Positions 37,951-51,300 of a stretch of DNA of 64,000 bases are shown piece after piece. A program made the translations under genes and the position numbers. This DNA comes from Tetrahymena elliotti 4EA (Eukaryota; Ciliophora; Oligohymenophorea; Hymenostomatida; Tetrahymenidae), in contig JH720302.1 of the NCBI GenBank assembly GCA_000231825.2, positions 601,428 to 665,427 on the forward strand, given 5' to 3'. Every line of letters begins with the position of its first letter. Positions within the stretch are counted from its first letter, which is position 1. The notes beneath the pieces are model-generated. The model saw only the letters and a program-made list of their open reading frames with translations. It was not told the origin of the DNA and did no database searches.

Positions 37951-39658
37951 TCAGTCCTGTTACAACTAACTTTGTAAAAATGTAATTGATCTATCCTTTT
38001 GCTTTTATCTTTTTTTATGCACTAAGTCAAGAGGCTAGAAAATATACACAGGGATGAATCCGAATAAAATAAAGTATAAGGAGAAGTAGTGGAATATATC
38101 AATAAGGAATTCACTAAATCCTAAGTTAATTACGAAATCTTATTAAAGGAGATCATTTTAATAGTGATTTAAAACCCATGAAGGTATTATAAAAATATTA
38201 ACTATTAAAGCTCTTAATACTCTTTTTAAAACTGTACCCTTATACCATGTTTTGACACAATTCTATCTTAAATGATTATAAGTGTGATTCAATCCAAATA
38301 TAGCTCCTGCTAAACCTCCTAGCACTGTAATGACAGAAAAAGTACGTTCAGGACCTACCAATTCACTGTTCAAGAAAAAGTTTGAGCTATTTTGTCTAAT
38401 TTTAAATAAAAAATTTAATATCATTTAAAGTTAAGTAATCATTTTTGTTTATTTTTAAGAAAACAAAAATCAAAATAAAATGATTTTCTTTAAACTTCTT
38501 ATCTGAAAATTTGATCAGAATATTTTAAAACTTTAACAATCAATTCATATGAACAAAATATATTTACGTGCAGTTGAGGTAATTTCCAATCCAATTGATA
38601 TCAACATATTTGTCTGTCCCTAGAAGAGCTATATAAGCACCAATAATCATGACAATAAAAATAATGAACCATGTAAAGATGTTTCTTTTTGCTTGTTCTG
38701 TATTGATTGACACTTTAGCTAAAGTTTCACTGATGTATAAATTAGATTAGCGCATAAGTGTATAGTAGAAGAAAAACATGATAAAACCAAGAGCAAAATT
38801 GATAATAAACTAAAGTCCACTTAAATAGACTAAAAAGAAGTATGGTACTAAAAGTATACCTAGTACTATTTGAATTATTCTTATTTTTTTGTATAAATTC
38901 TACTTTTCATTTTCTGAATATCTTTTATTTCTTTCTACTCTAAACTTCAGGCAATAAAGGAAATAATATGACATATACAACACTGTGAAGACAAATCTAG
39001 AAGGGTGAGCACTTGTTTAGACACATATAGGAGAACCAATTAAATCTTATGTCCAAAAAGGCAAAGGACCATTGTAGAACATTTGGAGGACACCAATAAA
39101 GTATAACCCAAGTAAAGTAGTAAACATTAATTTGATTCCAACAAAGTCACTAACAGAAACATAAACCGTGACAATAAATGTAGTAGCCAACAAGATACTA
39201 TTATGAAAACCAACTCCAAAGTTGACTATCTTCCAGAAAAAATTACTAGAAAACTCAGCAAAGTTTGCATCAGGATCAGTTATTATAAGATTTAAATTTT
39301 TTTGGATTTTCATGATTAAATTCTATTCCTCATCGAGCAAGCTTGTATAAAGAATTCTTTCTGCAATCAAAATGAGAATAAAAATAGAGAAGAGAAGGAT
39401 TTTCTTTTTGATTCCCTTTCTATATTTAATCATTTCTTGATTATGCTCTATGAAATCTTCTATTTCAATAATCTAATTCATTATTTACAATTGCTCCTCT
39501 TCCTCCTTCTTCTATTCAGTGACAATAATAGTCTCTACATTCTTTTTGAGAACATTAGCCATTGAAAATGCCTTTTTAAAGAGCTTTGAATTTTCTTCTT
39601 CCTTTTCAAAAGGATTTTCACTCGACTGCATATTCATAAACTCCGATTTGTCAATCAT
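37951..39658 (-). CDS. Polytopic membrane protein, degenerate PAP2-like, 508 aa
   Basis: Exons on the minus strand are 39658-38568 and 38386-37951; the intron is 181 nt. The N-terminal ~85 residues are cytosolic-looking and charged (EQKKEEEEQLQIMNQIIEIE). About ten hydrophobic segments follow, the first being IKKKILLFSIFILILIAERI. Segment order and spacing resemble PAP2-family lipid phosphatases. YFIGVLQMFYNGPLPFW (W203) aligns with the K..RPRPFW motif, the segment holding C-V-Q-T-S-A-H-P-S-R-F (H218 to F222) with the C..YGNPSGHS motif, and LSGLQFIINFALGF with the SR.YLGVHS.NQVL.G motif. The catalytic residues of all three motifs (Lys/Arg, His, Arg/His) are missing. If homologous, it is a non-catalytic member. 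The alternative is an unrelated multi-pass protein. It is transcribed away from eL38. Confidence 0.7.
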
Positions 39659-41099
39659 CTCTGAGTTTTGTTTTACTAATAATCAATGCTTCTTTAATTT
39701 TTTAATAAAATTATATTATTTATTGCTGTTTTTATTTATAGTTTTAACTCTTTTCTCTCACTTTAGAGCTATTTCCACAAATATCGATTTATTCTATAAA
39801 ATTTATGAAAGCCTACAATAATTAAAGCATCACTCCTATTATATCAAGCTTTTAAGGAAGGATTATTAGTTAAAATTAAAGTAAAGAAATGTATTAAATT
39901 ATTTCATATCCTCAATGTTGGTATTTAGTATTTATTCTTTAGATTCATTTCAAATCTTTCTTTAAAGTAATCTCCACCATTCATCTTACAAATATAACCA
40001 AGTTAAATTCAAATTATTTTGTAATTGATGATTCAAGTTAAATCAAATTCTACTATTTATATACTTTAATCATAAAAACATTTTTCAATTCCATATCCAT
40101 AACCAATCAAATTTAAGTTAAGTATTTTATTAATTCACCCTCGTACAATTATTTTAGAAGGCCTTACACAAATTAATTATTATTTTTATCTTAATTTTTC
40201 AAATTAAATTTTTCTTTTTAAAATAAAATTTAAAATAATTTATTTTAATACTTATATTTAATATTTATTCAATAAATAATTTAATAGTCATAATTGAAAA
40301 ATAAATATTTTTGATTATTGTAAACTTTCAATATTAACCTCACTTCTTTATAAATACAATCATTTTTCAAAAATATATTTTCAAAAAAATAATTTAAAAA
40401 TAATAAAGGGCGATAAATTGTTATTATCAAAGAAATATAGTATTTATTTAAAATAATAATATTTGTTTTAGTCAAATTGATCAAATTTATCAAATTTTAG
40501 TATCAAATTTTTAAAAATAATTAAAAAATCAATTTAAATTTTTTGAATTAATGTTTTATGCTAATCCTTTAAATACTTAGAAAATGAATGAATTATTTAT
40601 TTTTAAATTAATTGCTTAATATAATAGGTTAAATTATAATGAACTATAAAAAAGAGACTGTAATAAAATAAATTAATAAATGAAGATGCTAATACTCATG
40701 CTAGATAAATGGCTAAAAGAAAGAAAATAAAAGGGAAAATAACTTTGGACAAGCGAGCAAAAGAAATGAAATGAAAATAAAAGCAAATACTATTGAAAAG
40801 ATATTAATGAAATAGTTTTTGATATTAAAATGAATGAAAAGTAAATAAACAAAGAGAAAATGAAATGGAAATACATAGGATTGAAGATAATTGTGAGCAA
40901 ATAGTATTGTTTTATATTAACATGAGAAAATAAAGAAAGGACACAGATAATAAAGGAAAGGATATAATTTTAATTAAGACTATATTAGATAGAAAAATAA
41001 TTAACAAGGAAAAAGGGGCAAAAAAGTTAAGAAAAAAAAAAAAAGTTAAAATAAACTAAAAAAATCAAAAATACACAGTACAAAATAGATATATTAGAA
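39659..41099. other. Divergent intergenic region with purine-rich tract
   Basis: This spacer lies between the minus-strand membrane-protein gene and the plus-strand eL38 gene, so it holds both promoters. The part at about 40,715-41,060 is strongly purine-biased on the plus strand (listed separately). No coding frame is convincing. Confidence 0.6.
40715..41060 (+). other. Purine-rich strand-asymmetric tract upstream of eL38
   Basis: By eye, about 70-75% of plus-strand bases are A or G over roughly 350 bp. It ends in a long A-rich run (AAGAAAAAAAAAAAAGTTAA) about 50 bp before the proposed eL38 start. It has no sustained open frame of coding quality. Such purine/A-rich DNA may exclude nucleosomes at a strongly expressed promoter; that is inference. 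Confidence 0.45.
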
Positions 41100-42465
41100 A
41101 TGGTAATTAACATTAAAATTCTTTCTTTTAAATTTTAATGAACCCCCAAACAGATTCCAAAGTCAGTTAAAAAATGGCCCACCATTTCTTAGAATAGAAT
41201 TTTAACTATAAGAATCACTAAACATATTCTTATCAATCAATGTATCATACTAATTGCTGTCCCTCTTCACTCACTCACAAAATCATTTAACATAATCAAA
41301 ATATCAATTTATTTTAATACAGTTAATTGCATTGTTAAATGAAATCTTCCTCTTAACAATAAAATTTACTGTTTTTACATCTAGTTAGTGTTTCGCATGA
41401 TATCGCACTTAAAAAATCCAAAAAATATAGTGAATTATGGTTGATAGTATTGTAAAGTCATATCTGATTACAGCTTGATGTAGAGTACAAATCTCACATT
41501 TATAACAAATTAGATTCATTTATAGATCAAGCAGAATTAAGCAAACTGAATATAAAAATAAAGTAAAAGCAAAATATGTAAGCAGTTTGTTTGAACAAAA
41601 CAAATGCTCACCCATCAACAATAAAGAAAGGATGGATAATTAAACATTTTGCTCCAAAAAGAAATACTATGAGAAATAATTAATTAACTAGCAAGTAATT
41701 AAAATATGAAGGAATTAGTAAACAAATAAATGAATCAAAAGGGAATTCAATGCATAAAAATAATTATTCTTATTAGAATATAACTTTTAAAATATTAATT
41801 TTACAAAAATGAGTTTTAGCAAGTAGGTGTTTTATTTTTATACAAACAAACTAATGAATGACTGATTAAAGGAATGATTGATTGTTTTTATTTGGAATGT
41901 TTTCAAATATATCTTTTATTAAAATACTATTCAATAATAAATAGCCTAAGGAAATCACTGACATCAAGAAGTTCATGAAACTCTGGTAAAACAACAAGGA
42001 CACCCCCGCTACCGCTGGTGCCAAGAAGGTTGTTTACGTCAAGACCACCAAGAGAATCACCAAGTTCAAGCTCAGAGGCAAGAAGTACTTATACACCTTC
42101 AAGACTGCTGACTAAAAGATCGCCAAGGGTATTAAGGATGCCATTCCTGCTAGTAATATTTTTCTCCAAATTATTATTAAAAATAAATTCTTATTTAACT
42201 CCTCAATTTTGAATTATTTGAAGCACTTAATTAATTATTGATAGGTAGATCAGTAGGTTGGTATTTCCGCTTGCTACCTACCTATTTGGCTAAATAGTCT
42301 ATTAAATAAATGCCAACTAATAATTCATGAACATTTTAAATTATTAAATTGAATGATGAATTAAAAAGATGTTTATTATTAATTGATTTATTTATTAATA
42401 AAATAGCCTACTCTAAGATTGAAATTAAGGGTAAGAGCACCAAGAAGGCTACCAAGAGATCTTGA
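41100..42465 (+). CDS. RPL38: Ribosomal protein eL38 (RPL38), 89 aa
   Basis: This is a large-subunit cytosolic ribosomal protein. Exons are 41100-41102 (ATG only), 41945-42152 and 42407-42465; the introns are 842 and 254 nt. [19 protein letters not shown] aligns with the family start [37 protein letters not shown] aligns with VKFKVRCSRYLYTLVITD, and [12 protein letters not shown] with EKLKQSLPPG. The basic tail ([12 protein letters not shown]) replaces the usual VKELK end. Codon use is strongly biased (AAG, ACC, GCT, GTC), which marks a highly expressed gene and makes exons 2-3 stand out from the AT-rich surroundings. The start codon is placed at the ATG immediately followed by GTAATT, which joins in phase to the Pro codon. 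A second candidate, ATG|GTTGAT at about 41,436, has a poorer donor. An intron directly after ATG is common in ribosomal protein genes. Confidence 0.9.
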
Positions 42466-43862
42466 GATATTTTACTGATATAGAGCAACATATTTATATT
42501 TATATACATATATATTCAATAAGAAAGTATATAATATAAACAACTCAATAGTAATATAATCTTAAACACATGTACTTATATACTTTATGCTGCTTTATTT
42601 AAATCATTAACCAATTGAAAAAAAGTCCAAACCTCTTCATGTATATATAAAACCATTAAATAAATAATACATATCATATTCGTTAATGCTATTTATATAA
42701 CTTTCTGTCATGCTTTTTTATCACACATATTTAAATACACTCAAATAATTCAAATCATCTTAGCTAAAAAAAGCTTTTCTAAAAATATCCATCCAATCAA
42801 TAGCATTTATTGAATAGCTAAAACTGTCAATTTTATTCTTTAGGCATCCATCTTTCAAACATAAAAAATTGAATAAATTTTACATTTGAATTTGGTAATG
42901 AATCATAGAAATTTTCAATAAAAAATAATATAGATAATTTTCTATCAGTAATGAATGTAATTCTATTTTAAATAATGTTTTTAATTTCAATAACCTTATT
43001 TTTGCAAATGATTAATGAATTAGAATTACTTAATTAATACGTTTTAGTAGTTAAAATACAAATCTTATAATAATTTCAACTGATTTATCACATCCACCTT
43101 AATATATAAGAACTAAAGTTTGTAAGCTTTTTTATTTTTAAAAAGAATTTAATAATTTTTTATTAATAGAAGTAGTATTTCTAAAATGATACTTTTTTGA
43201 ATCTCAATTTTTACTCTTTGATATGGAAGTTATTTATGAAAACAAATATTTTTTGAGTTTCAACAAAAGATGAAGAAAAATAATCAATAAAATCAACAAA
43301 ATATTTAATAAAAAAATCACAAAATTCTTCACAAAATCTCATAAAAAAGAATTGCCAAAATTTTCTTAATTTTTATAAAAATAAAATCAATTTTTTAATA
43401 GAAAAAATCTTCAATTTATTTTATTTTCATCTGTTATTTAAATTTAATATTTCTGTTAACAACTTTTGCAATATTACTTAAGCCCAAATTATTCCTTTTT
43501 AAAAAATGTATGCCTTCAACATTCATTGTGAATTATTAAAACAAAATTTACTGTAAATAAATGCTAATTTTGTAAAAATTTTAAGTATTAGTAAGAAATT
43601 TCATTCTAAAGAAATGTTAATAAATAGAAAATTTTTGTGATTATAAAATATATTTGGTTTATTAATTTATTTAGATGAATGAATGTTATAAAATATCTTT
43701 TGTTTAAATTAAAAATTTTGCTAACTTTAAATAATAACCAATTGGATAGAATATACTAAGCCAAAATTTGCAAAATCCTTTAACTAAAATCAAAGATTAA
43801 AATTTTTAAAATTAAAAATATAAGCAAGCGTGTAAATAAATAAATAAATTTTAAGTATAAGC
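42466..43862. other. AT-rich intergenic region
   Basis: This spacer separates two plus-strand genes. It includes AT-dinucleotide-rich sequence just after eL38 (about 42,490-42,520). No open frame or RNA gene recognised. Confidence 0.6.
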
Positions 43863-46800
43863 ATGAATAGATTAGGATAAAGACTACTTAAATAGGGGTA
43901 CAGTATATTATAAAAAGGTATATCTACTACTAGCTAACTTTAGAATATTAGTAGAAATTATTTAAGTCTCTTCAATAAAAATGTTTATTGTTTCTCATAG
44001 TAGAACGAGTAGAATAATCATGAAATTTTGATTGAGGATCAACCTTAGTAGAAGATTTAAAAAAAGAGATAGAACAAGGAGCAACATAAGGAAATAGTAA
44101 TTAATAGTAATTAAGATGATGATATTATTGATAGCAGTATTTACGATAAGGAGTTCGAAAAAGCTAATGATGTCTTTGTTGAAGATGATGATGTAGTAGA
44201 AAATATAACTCAGACATTAGATGAAAATGATTAGGAGTATCCATACATTTTTTAGACAAAATATGGAAGAGTAAAGTATGTATAGAGTCCCCTAAGTTTA
44301 AAATTGCAATCTTAGATAACAAAAGCTTACTATCTTCATAATACAATTTCTTCTAACTTTATTAGGAAAATAATGAAGGAAGATTAAACAAAATCTCTAT
44401 TAATTTTCAGCTAAAACACAAACTACAATAATGCTAATTAAACATTTTCTGCAGTTAAAAAAATGGTTGATGAATTTTATTATGGTACTGAAAATCGTCC
44501 TAAGAATCCTTTCCGTAAATGCACTTCTCCTGAAGAAATATACAACTTATCAAGACGTATTGCAATAGAATAGAAGAATTTTTTGTCTCGTATTTGTATA
44601 CTTGTTTCTCATAATGGTTAACTAAGAATTAAGGGTTAAAACGTTCCTTCTTCTTAGCTACTTAGCTAGCATTTAGGTAAATAACAAGAAGGTTCAATAG
44701 AAAAGCATGACTTCTTGATTCCATTTTAGCATTGGTAAGGTATCCATTCAGCTGAATAATATGAAAGTAATGGTATCCCAATTCCTCAGTTAAATGGTAA
44801 AAAGGTTTATCCTGTTTATGGTGTATGGCCACCTACCTAATAACATTATTTAAAACTACTTGCATAATATTTGTTGGATAATAAGAATTATCTTAGAGGT
44901 GTAGAAAAAGTGTGTGATTTAGGATGTGGTTCAGGAATTTTAAGTTTTATAATTGCTGAAGCTGCTCCAGATGTAAAAATAACTTGTCTTGATAAATATG
45001 AAGCAGCCGTTAGATGTACAGGAATGAATGCAGCTATCTTAAGCTTATCATCAAGAATTAGAAATGAAATTTTTGATATAACTGAAAAGTAAAAGAATAA
45101 TGGACTAGTAAGTAATCTAGAAAAATTGAAGTAATTATTGAATTTAACTTATTTATTTTTTTATTTTTCAAGAATTATCTTTTACAAAGGAAATAAAGTA
45201 ACCTTTATTAATTAATTTTAAGTCAGACTAAAGATTACTCCATTCATTTATTGATTTGCAAATCAAACACACAACTTTATTTAATCATGATTTTTTTTCA
45301 ATCAACAAACAATTCTTGAATAATTAAGAAAATTCTTCTTTGAACCTATATTTAACAGGAGCACAAACAAGCAATAAAATAACAAAAATGTATTTATCCA
45401 GAATAATGATTCTTAAAATTCTATGAAAAATAATTTTAAATCAAAACACCATGTTTTTAAATATTTTTAGAAAAATTGAAATAAATTTTAAGCATTTTTT
45501 GTGAGCAAATCTAGTTGAAATGTTGTTTCTTGCTGAAATAATCTAAATAATTACAAAACTATCTAATTTTTTAGGTTCAAATAGCTCTAATATATTTCAC
45601 TAAAAATGATTATCAGCAAAAAGAGCAAGAAATTCTTGCACAAAATCAGTTCTAGAAAAGCAAAAAATAGGAGTAAAGAGTGAAAAAAAAGAAAATATTT
45701 AATACTTTAAGCAAATTATGAATTTTTTTTTTTGCTGGATGCAAATAAAGAAATATTGAATTGTGCTTTTTTATTCTTGATTATTATTTCAATTTGCTTT
45801 AAATTACCCCAACTCTTTGTTACAATTTTCAACATGCAAAATATCTAACTACCTAACCGAAAAACAATACAATTCAAGGATTACCTGGTTTATTTACATA
45901 TTATCCAGGATTTATTGAAAGTAACTTAAGATTTTTCAAAATCCATGAGTATATTATAATTTTAATTGTATATCCTCCCCACTCTCTTTAAACATTAAGT
46001 TGATGATAATAAAAGATGTGAAAAAATACAATTTTTTACAGAAAGTTTAGGTGAAGTAAACCAAGAATTTCCCTTCATTAATAATTAAGGACTACATATT
46101 TCATTATTGATTTCTTTTTTTTTTTTCAAGATTCTGAATTGGATTGAAACTTGAACTATAGGTTTTTACTACTATTTAAATTGTAGTTGTTGAAAAAATT
46201 ACTGTAAAAAAATTTTCTCATTAAAAATGACTCTGATAATATTGAGATAGCCATAAAAAGCCCCAAACTAAATTTTGAGATAGCCTCTGTTTATTTATTG
46301 TACTTTTTTGGTGTGTAAACAGAGTAAATAGGGCATTTAAAATCTATATATAATATTTGAGATTAATATCATTACAAATATCTATTTCCATTCTTAGAAA
46401 TTTTTGAAAAAAAGTAAATTCACATCAATACTTTCTTTGATATCAATAATTAAAGAGCATATAAGTTATTCTCAAATATCTTGATTTACTTAATTTAATT
46501 TAAGCATCAAGTAGTGGATTATATTTTATAACAGTAATTATATTACAATAGGAGTAGATCCTCAAAAATATTTAATAGTACCAATTTGGAAAAAATCTTG
46601 ATTATAATAATAAAATTGGTCAATAAAAAAGTGTATTTTCCTATAAAAATAAATAGAGACAGTAATTATAAACTTTTCAAATTTTTAATCGCCTTAAAAT
46701 ATATCTTAATTATTCAGTCACTTTACAAATATCGCAAAAGAAAGAAATCAAATCAAAATTGTTCTTAATACATACAAATAAACAAATTGATAACATAAAA

Positions 46801-48377
46801 GCTATTGATTCAACCAGCCTATCAAGCTACCTACCCATTATAAATTTAAATAAATAGCATTTTGCTAAAGGTGCTTCTTACCTATTTTGAACATAAAAAT
46901 AAGATTAAAGATCGTTATTTTGAGTGTAATGCCAATTAAAAGCTTTGATTACAAGATTGGTGAGATGTATTATAAAAAGATTATATATACCACTATTTAA
47001 TCTAAAATTATATGGAAAACATAAATTTTAATTCCATATAAATCATTCAATTTTGACAAAGTGAAATAAATATCAAGATAAAACTTGCTTTTTATTTCTG
47101 TAAATTATAATTGTAATCTCTAATATAGTATTTATTTAGTTTTCGGAATTCTTTTACCTTAAAATAAATAAGCTTATAAAAATAATTTTTGTTGTTCTTT
47201 TATACATTTTAAAAATAATTTCATATTAATAGATTAGATGCAAGTTATGATTTGATTATTGCTAATCCACCTTGGATATCAGCATCTCCACTAACAAATG
47301 ATAGAGGCTTAGAAGCTGCTAATTATGATTACAAAGAAGAAATGCTAAAAAGTAGCTTCAAATTCGCATGTAATAATTATTTACAAATAAAATCGTATCT
47401 TCTAACTTAATAATATAATATTTACTACTTTCAAAGTAACCACTGTTGTTAATAAAAAAAGAAATTAACGATAAAATATTAAAAAAAAAGTAATCTTCAA
47501 AGTATAATTACAGAGAAATTATTTAAAAATATGAATCAATGTTTTTTGAAAAAAAGACAAATGATACTTAAAATCATTCTAGCAATAAAAATTAATTCAC
47601 TTTAAAAAATTTGAGAGAGCTTAGTTTATACTTTTTAAATAAACTCTATTTAATAAATAATACATATCCAAATAAGATGAACATATTTTTATTATTAAAG
47701 TCTCAAATGATTTTCTTCATTTAATTTTAGGATTGTTGGATTTAGTTTCATTTTTATTATTCTTATCAGTAAGGTTGAATACTTACTTAGTTCAGAAAAA
47801 TTATTACAATTATAAAATTTTATAAACTATTTATTGGTTGAGGTTGAGCATCATAGAAGGGGTAAGAAACCTCCTTTAAAATATTATTTAATCTAAAATA
47901 TTTGATTAGCGTATATATGGGAAAACACTGTGTAAACAATTCCAAAATTTACTCATATTTTTTATTAATTTAGAAGGATAATCCATTTAGCATAATAAGA
48001 ATTAAATAATTTAATGATAAATGTATGGTCTTTTTTCTTTTTTGCACCTCATACCCTACCCACTCTCTTACAAAAATTAATACCTTTATTTTGATTATAG
48101 TTAACTTATGATAATTATTAAAATAGAGGAATGCTTGAACAAGGAAAACAAGAAGAGTCGCAAGGGGCGCTTTTTATTAATTTACAGTGATCTTTCAGAA
48201 AATCTGGGAATTCAAACAAAAGATAGAATACATGAATTGTGTGAACAGCATTAAATGATAATTTCTGACAAAAAATCTGTTAAATTATCTGCAACTGATT
48301 TATACCGCAAAAACGATCCTAACTATGGACCAAAGAGCATTTCTTCAGTCATACTTTACGAGATCATACGTGTATGA
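43863..48377 (+). CDS. Mitochondrial-type SAM methyltransferase with NPPW motif, 551 aa
   Basis: Exons are 43863-45130, 47233-47369 and 48127-48377; introns are 2,102 and 757 nt, and phases agree. The first ~50 residues (MNRLGQRLLKQGYSILQKGI and on) are basic and Ser-rich without acidic residues, so a mitochondrial presequence is likely. A variable acidic region follows, then a conserved-looking segment (GVWPPTQQHYLKLLAQYLLD). The class I methyltransferase domain has motif I VCDLGCGSG at 350-358, motif II acidic ITCLDKYEA, and catalytic-loop NPPW at 434-437 in YDLIIANPPWI. The C-terminus has GRFLLIYSDLSENLG. NPPW/NPPY is shared by enzymes that methylate planar amide or amine nitrogens (HemK/PrmC glutamine, DNA/RNA N6-adenine, N2-guanine). 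The target could be a release factor, rRNA or tRNA and cannot be settled here. Confidence 0.85.
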
Positions 48378-51300
48378 TTTTATTTGGATATTAATATGGA
48401 GTCTTTATATTGCTTAAAGAAAATTAAGCAAAAACTATTTTCAATAAACATAAAATTAACAATCAACCCAAAACAACTAATTACCTCAAAAAACAAGCTC
48501 ATTGTCTATATCTTCTCTATAGATATTATTTGTCAAAAAATACAAATTAAGTAAACATAAATAATTTTCTAAGCTGACTTACTTCGTTTGTTTGTGTAAC
48601 AGAATATAATCTTTCATATTTTTTTAGTTTTTTTAATAATTTTAAATAAAACTCTTACTAATTTCTTAGTAGAATAATACAAAAATTAAAAAAAGTCTTT
48701 TTTAAAACCAATTTGGTCTTTCGAAAGTATTGTATTTAAGTAATTATCATATCACTAAATAAAATAATGATTGTTTTTATTTCTACTATTTTAAGATTAA
48801 AATTAACATCTCTACTTGCTTAACTAAATCTGATAAATAGAAAATTTATCAGAACTCATTTTATATTTGTAACCATAAAAAAATTTTCTCAGGAAATTCT
48901 TATATATTTCTTAATATGGTTGAAACATTTCACTTAATTAAAAATTGAATTTTTGAATGGCATGATATTTTAATTTATTCAATATTTAAATAACTCAATT
49001 AATCAGCTAAATGAATTTTTGAAACAAACCTTTTAGCGCATACTATCTGAAAAATCTAGTGTATTAAGAACTTTAAAAGCAACCTGTTTTGAAAAATTTC
49101 ATGAATATAAGTTATATCTTTTCTACTGAAGGCTTTGTTTATGAACTTATATGATAGAGCGATATCATTTTTACAAATAATAGTTATGCTAAATTGCTAA
49201 AGTTAATGAATATATATAGAAGTAAATTTTTTAATTTTCTGTGGTTATTAGAACAAAGTTACTGAATAGAAAAGAACAACTAAAATAAAAAATTAAAAGC
49301 AGTAAATTGATAATTTATTAGGGATTTTGCAATGACCCACATAGTAAATCCTTAAAATAGATTGATGGCTGAATTTTAACTTTAGTCATATAATTAATTC
49401 ACGAAGAAAAACCTTTTGTAAAAATATAGCTTCTTATTATTATTACAAAATTAATTTTTTTAATCATAATAATCAAAAGCAATTAAATTAGATAAATACT
49501 TTGATTTTATATCAACACTAACACTTTATTAATTAAATAGAAATACAATTTTTACTCTATTAAAAACATAACACATTTTTTATGTTTAAAATTAAACTAT
49601 AATTGAAAATATTTGATACAACATCAGATTTGTAAAAATTAATTTTGACGATTTTCATAAATAAATATTTTTTCTTGCAAAGACCTTTTATTTGATTTTT
49701 TAATATAAAATTGCATAAGTTATTTGCATTCATTTGAATTAGGTTGAGCTGAGTTATTTTGTTATAAGAAAAATAAAATGTATGTTCAAAAAACTTTAAT
49801 TAATGTTGATGATGAGCTAGTGACTTTTCATGGTTGGTTTTTATTTAAAAGAATTTATTTAAAAATTAAATAACAAATAAACATTTTGTATAAAACCACA
49901 AACAAAAAATATTAATAAAATCAAAAATCATTATTTTTCTCCCACTTCTCTTTCTGCGTAATAATAACATTTACTTCAAAAAGAATGTATTTTTGTTACC
50001 CCTTTTAGTGGCTAAAAGAATAAGATAGCTTTAATAACAAATTATATCATTTCAACTGTAAATATAAATTAGAGTAAAGCTTTTTTTAAAATATTAGCTT
50101 ACACCTATTATAATTGGTGCTATAAATAAATGAAAATAATAGAGACATTAAGATTACTTAAATTAACATCTATATCAGATATAGATAATCACGTTTTTTT
50201 CACATTTTTACTTTGTATTTTTTGTAAAATGTTCAAAGAGTTCATTTGATGGTCTTAAGAGAAGATCTTTGTTAAAAAAAATATTTTTCAAATATTAGTA
50301 AAATTTTTATTGCAAAGGTTCCTCTTAAATATTTCCAAAGCAAAAATATAATTTTGACCAGAATAGATTATATTGAAAAAATCAGATTTAAAATAATTAT
50401 ATTTAATTATTTTTTTACCCCTTATACCTTACAATCAAAAAAATAAACCAACTCATTTTTAGCTTAAATATGGCTGTAAAAGAAAATTTTTCTTTTAAAA
50501 TCTTTCTTTATAGAGCTATGAAATAGCAAAAAACTTATTTTCATAATGTCTTTAAGTGAAATAATAGAATAACTCTTTTATTTATCAAAGTTTGAAGATA
50601 TATTTTTCCCTTTATGCAATATGTAAGCTATGTAGAGAAAAAAAATTAACATCCAAATGTTCAAATAACTGCCTATTGAGATTGTAATAGAACAAACTAA
50701 AAAGATATCAAAAAATTTTCTTTTTTTGCCTCAAGTAAAAAGTGAGATGATAATTTTCTAAGAATTTCTTTTGTTACATATTTAATCTTGCCTTTTTAAG
50801 AATATTAAAACGATGCTTAGAATAACTTAGAATAGATCTAATTTCATCCTAAAAAAAATAAGAAATAAAGATATCACTATTTTCACAGAAGTATTTTCTT
50901 TAAATATAAATTCAGCTTGTTTGTCTATTTTCAAAATTTTTGTTACTTCTATTATCAATCAAATTTATTAGCAAACCAATATTTATCAAATTTATATTTA
51001 CTAAAATTCACTATCCTTTATTGATAAAAAAGAGATCTTTGCTAATCTTTATATTAATTAATCCCACAATTAAGATTTCAGAACTTTAAAATCAATCCTT
51101 TTTTAAATAAATGAAGAAGCAAATTGTAAAAATTTTTAATTTAAAGCAACAAAAATTTGCTTTCTAAATTTTCTTGATTAATTGATAAACAATTTTTAAA
51201 TGTATAAAAAATATGTCATCAATAAATATTACACTTACATGAAAATATATATGTAAGAAGTACTTATTTCTTTTTAAATTTATGTTTGCAGATCTTTTTT

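Noticed and set aside
44871..45092. Separate small methyltransferase gene starting at an internal Met
   Set aside because: It is the in-frame middle of the larger three-exon gene starting at 43863, which supplies the presequence and the NPPW exon.
45560..45590. B-box-like GGTTCAAAT as part of a tRNA gene
   Set aside because: No A box, acceptor stem or cloverleaf can be drawn from the 60 bases upstream.
46586..46770. 60-codon plus-strand frame in the methyltransferase intron
   Set aside because: Ile/Lys/Asn-rich translation typical of AT-rich spacer, lying inside an intron with consistent splice phases.
49779..50520. Long TGA-free plus-strand stretch starting MYVQKTLINVDDELV
   Set aside because: After about 25 codons the translation is Phe/Asn/Lys-rich spacer-like. 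One TGA-free run of this length is not surprising in a 4-kb AT-rich region with a single stop codon.
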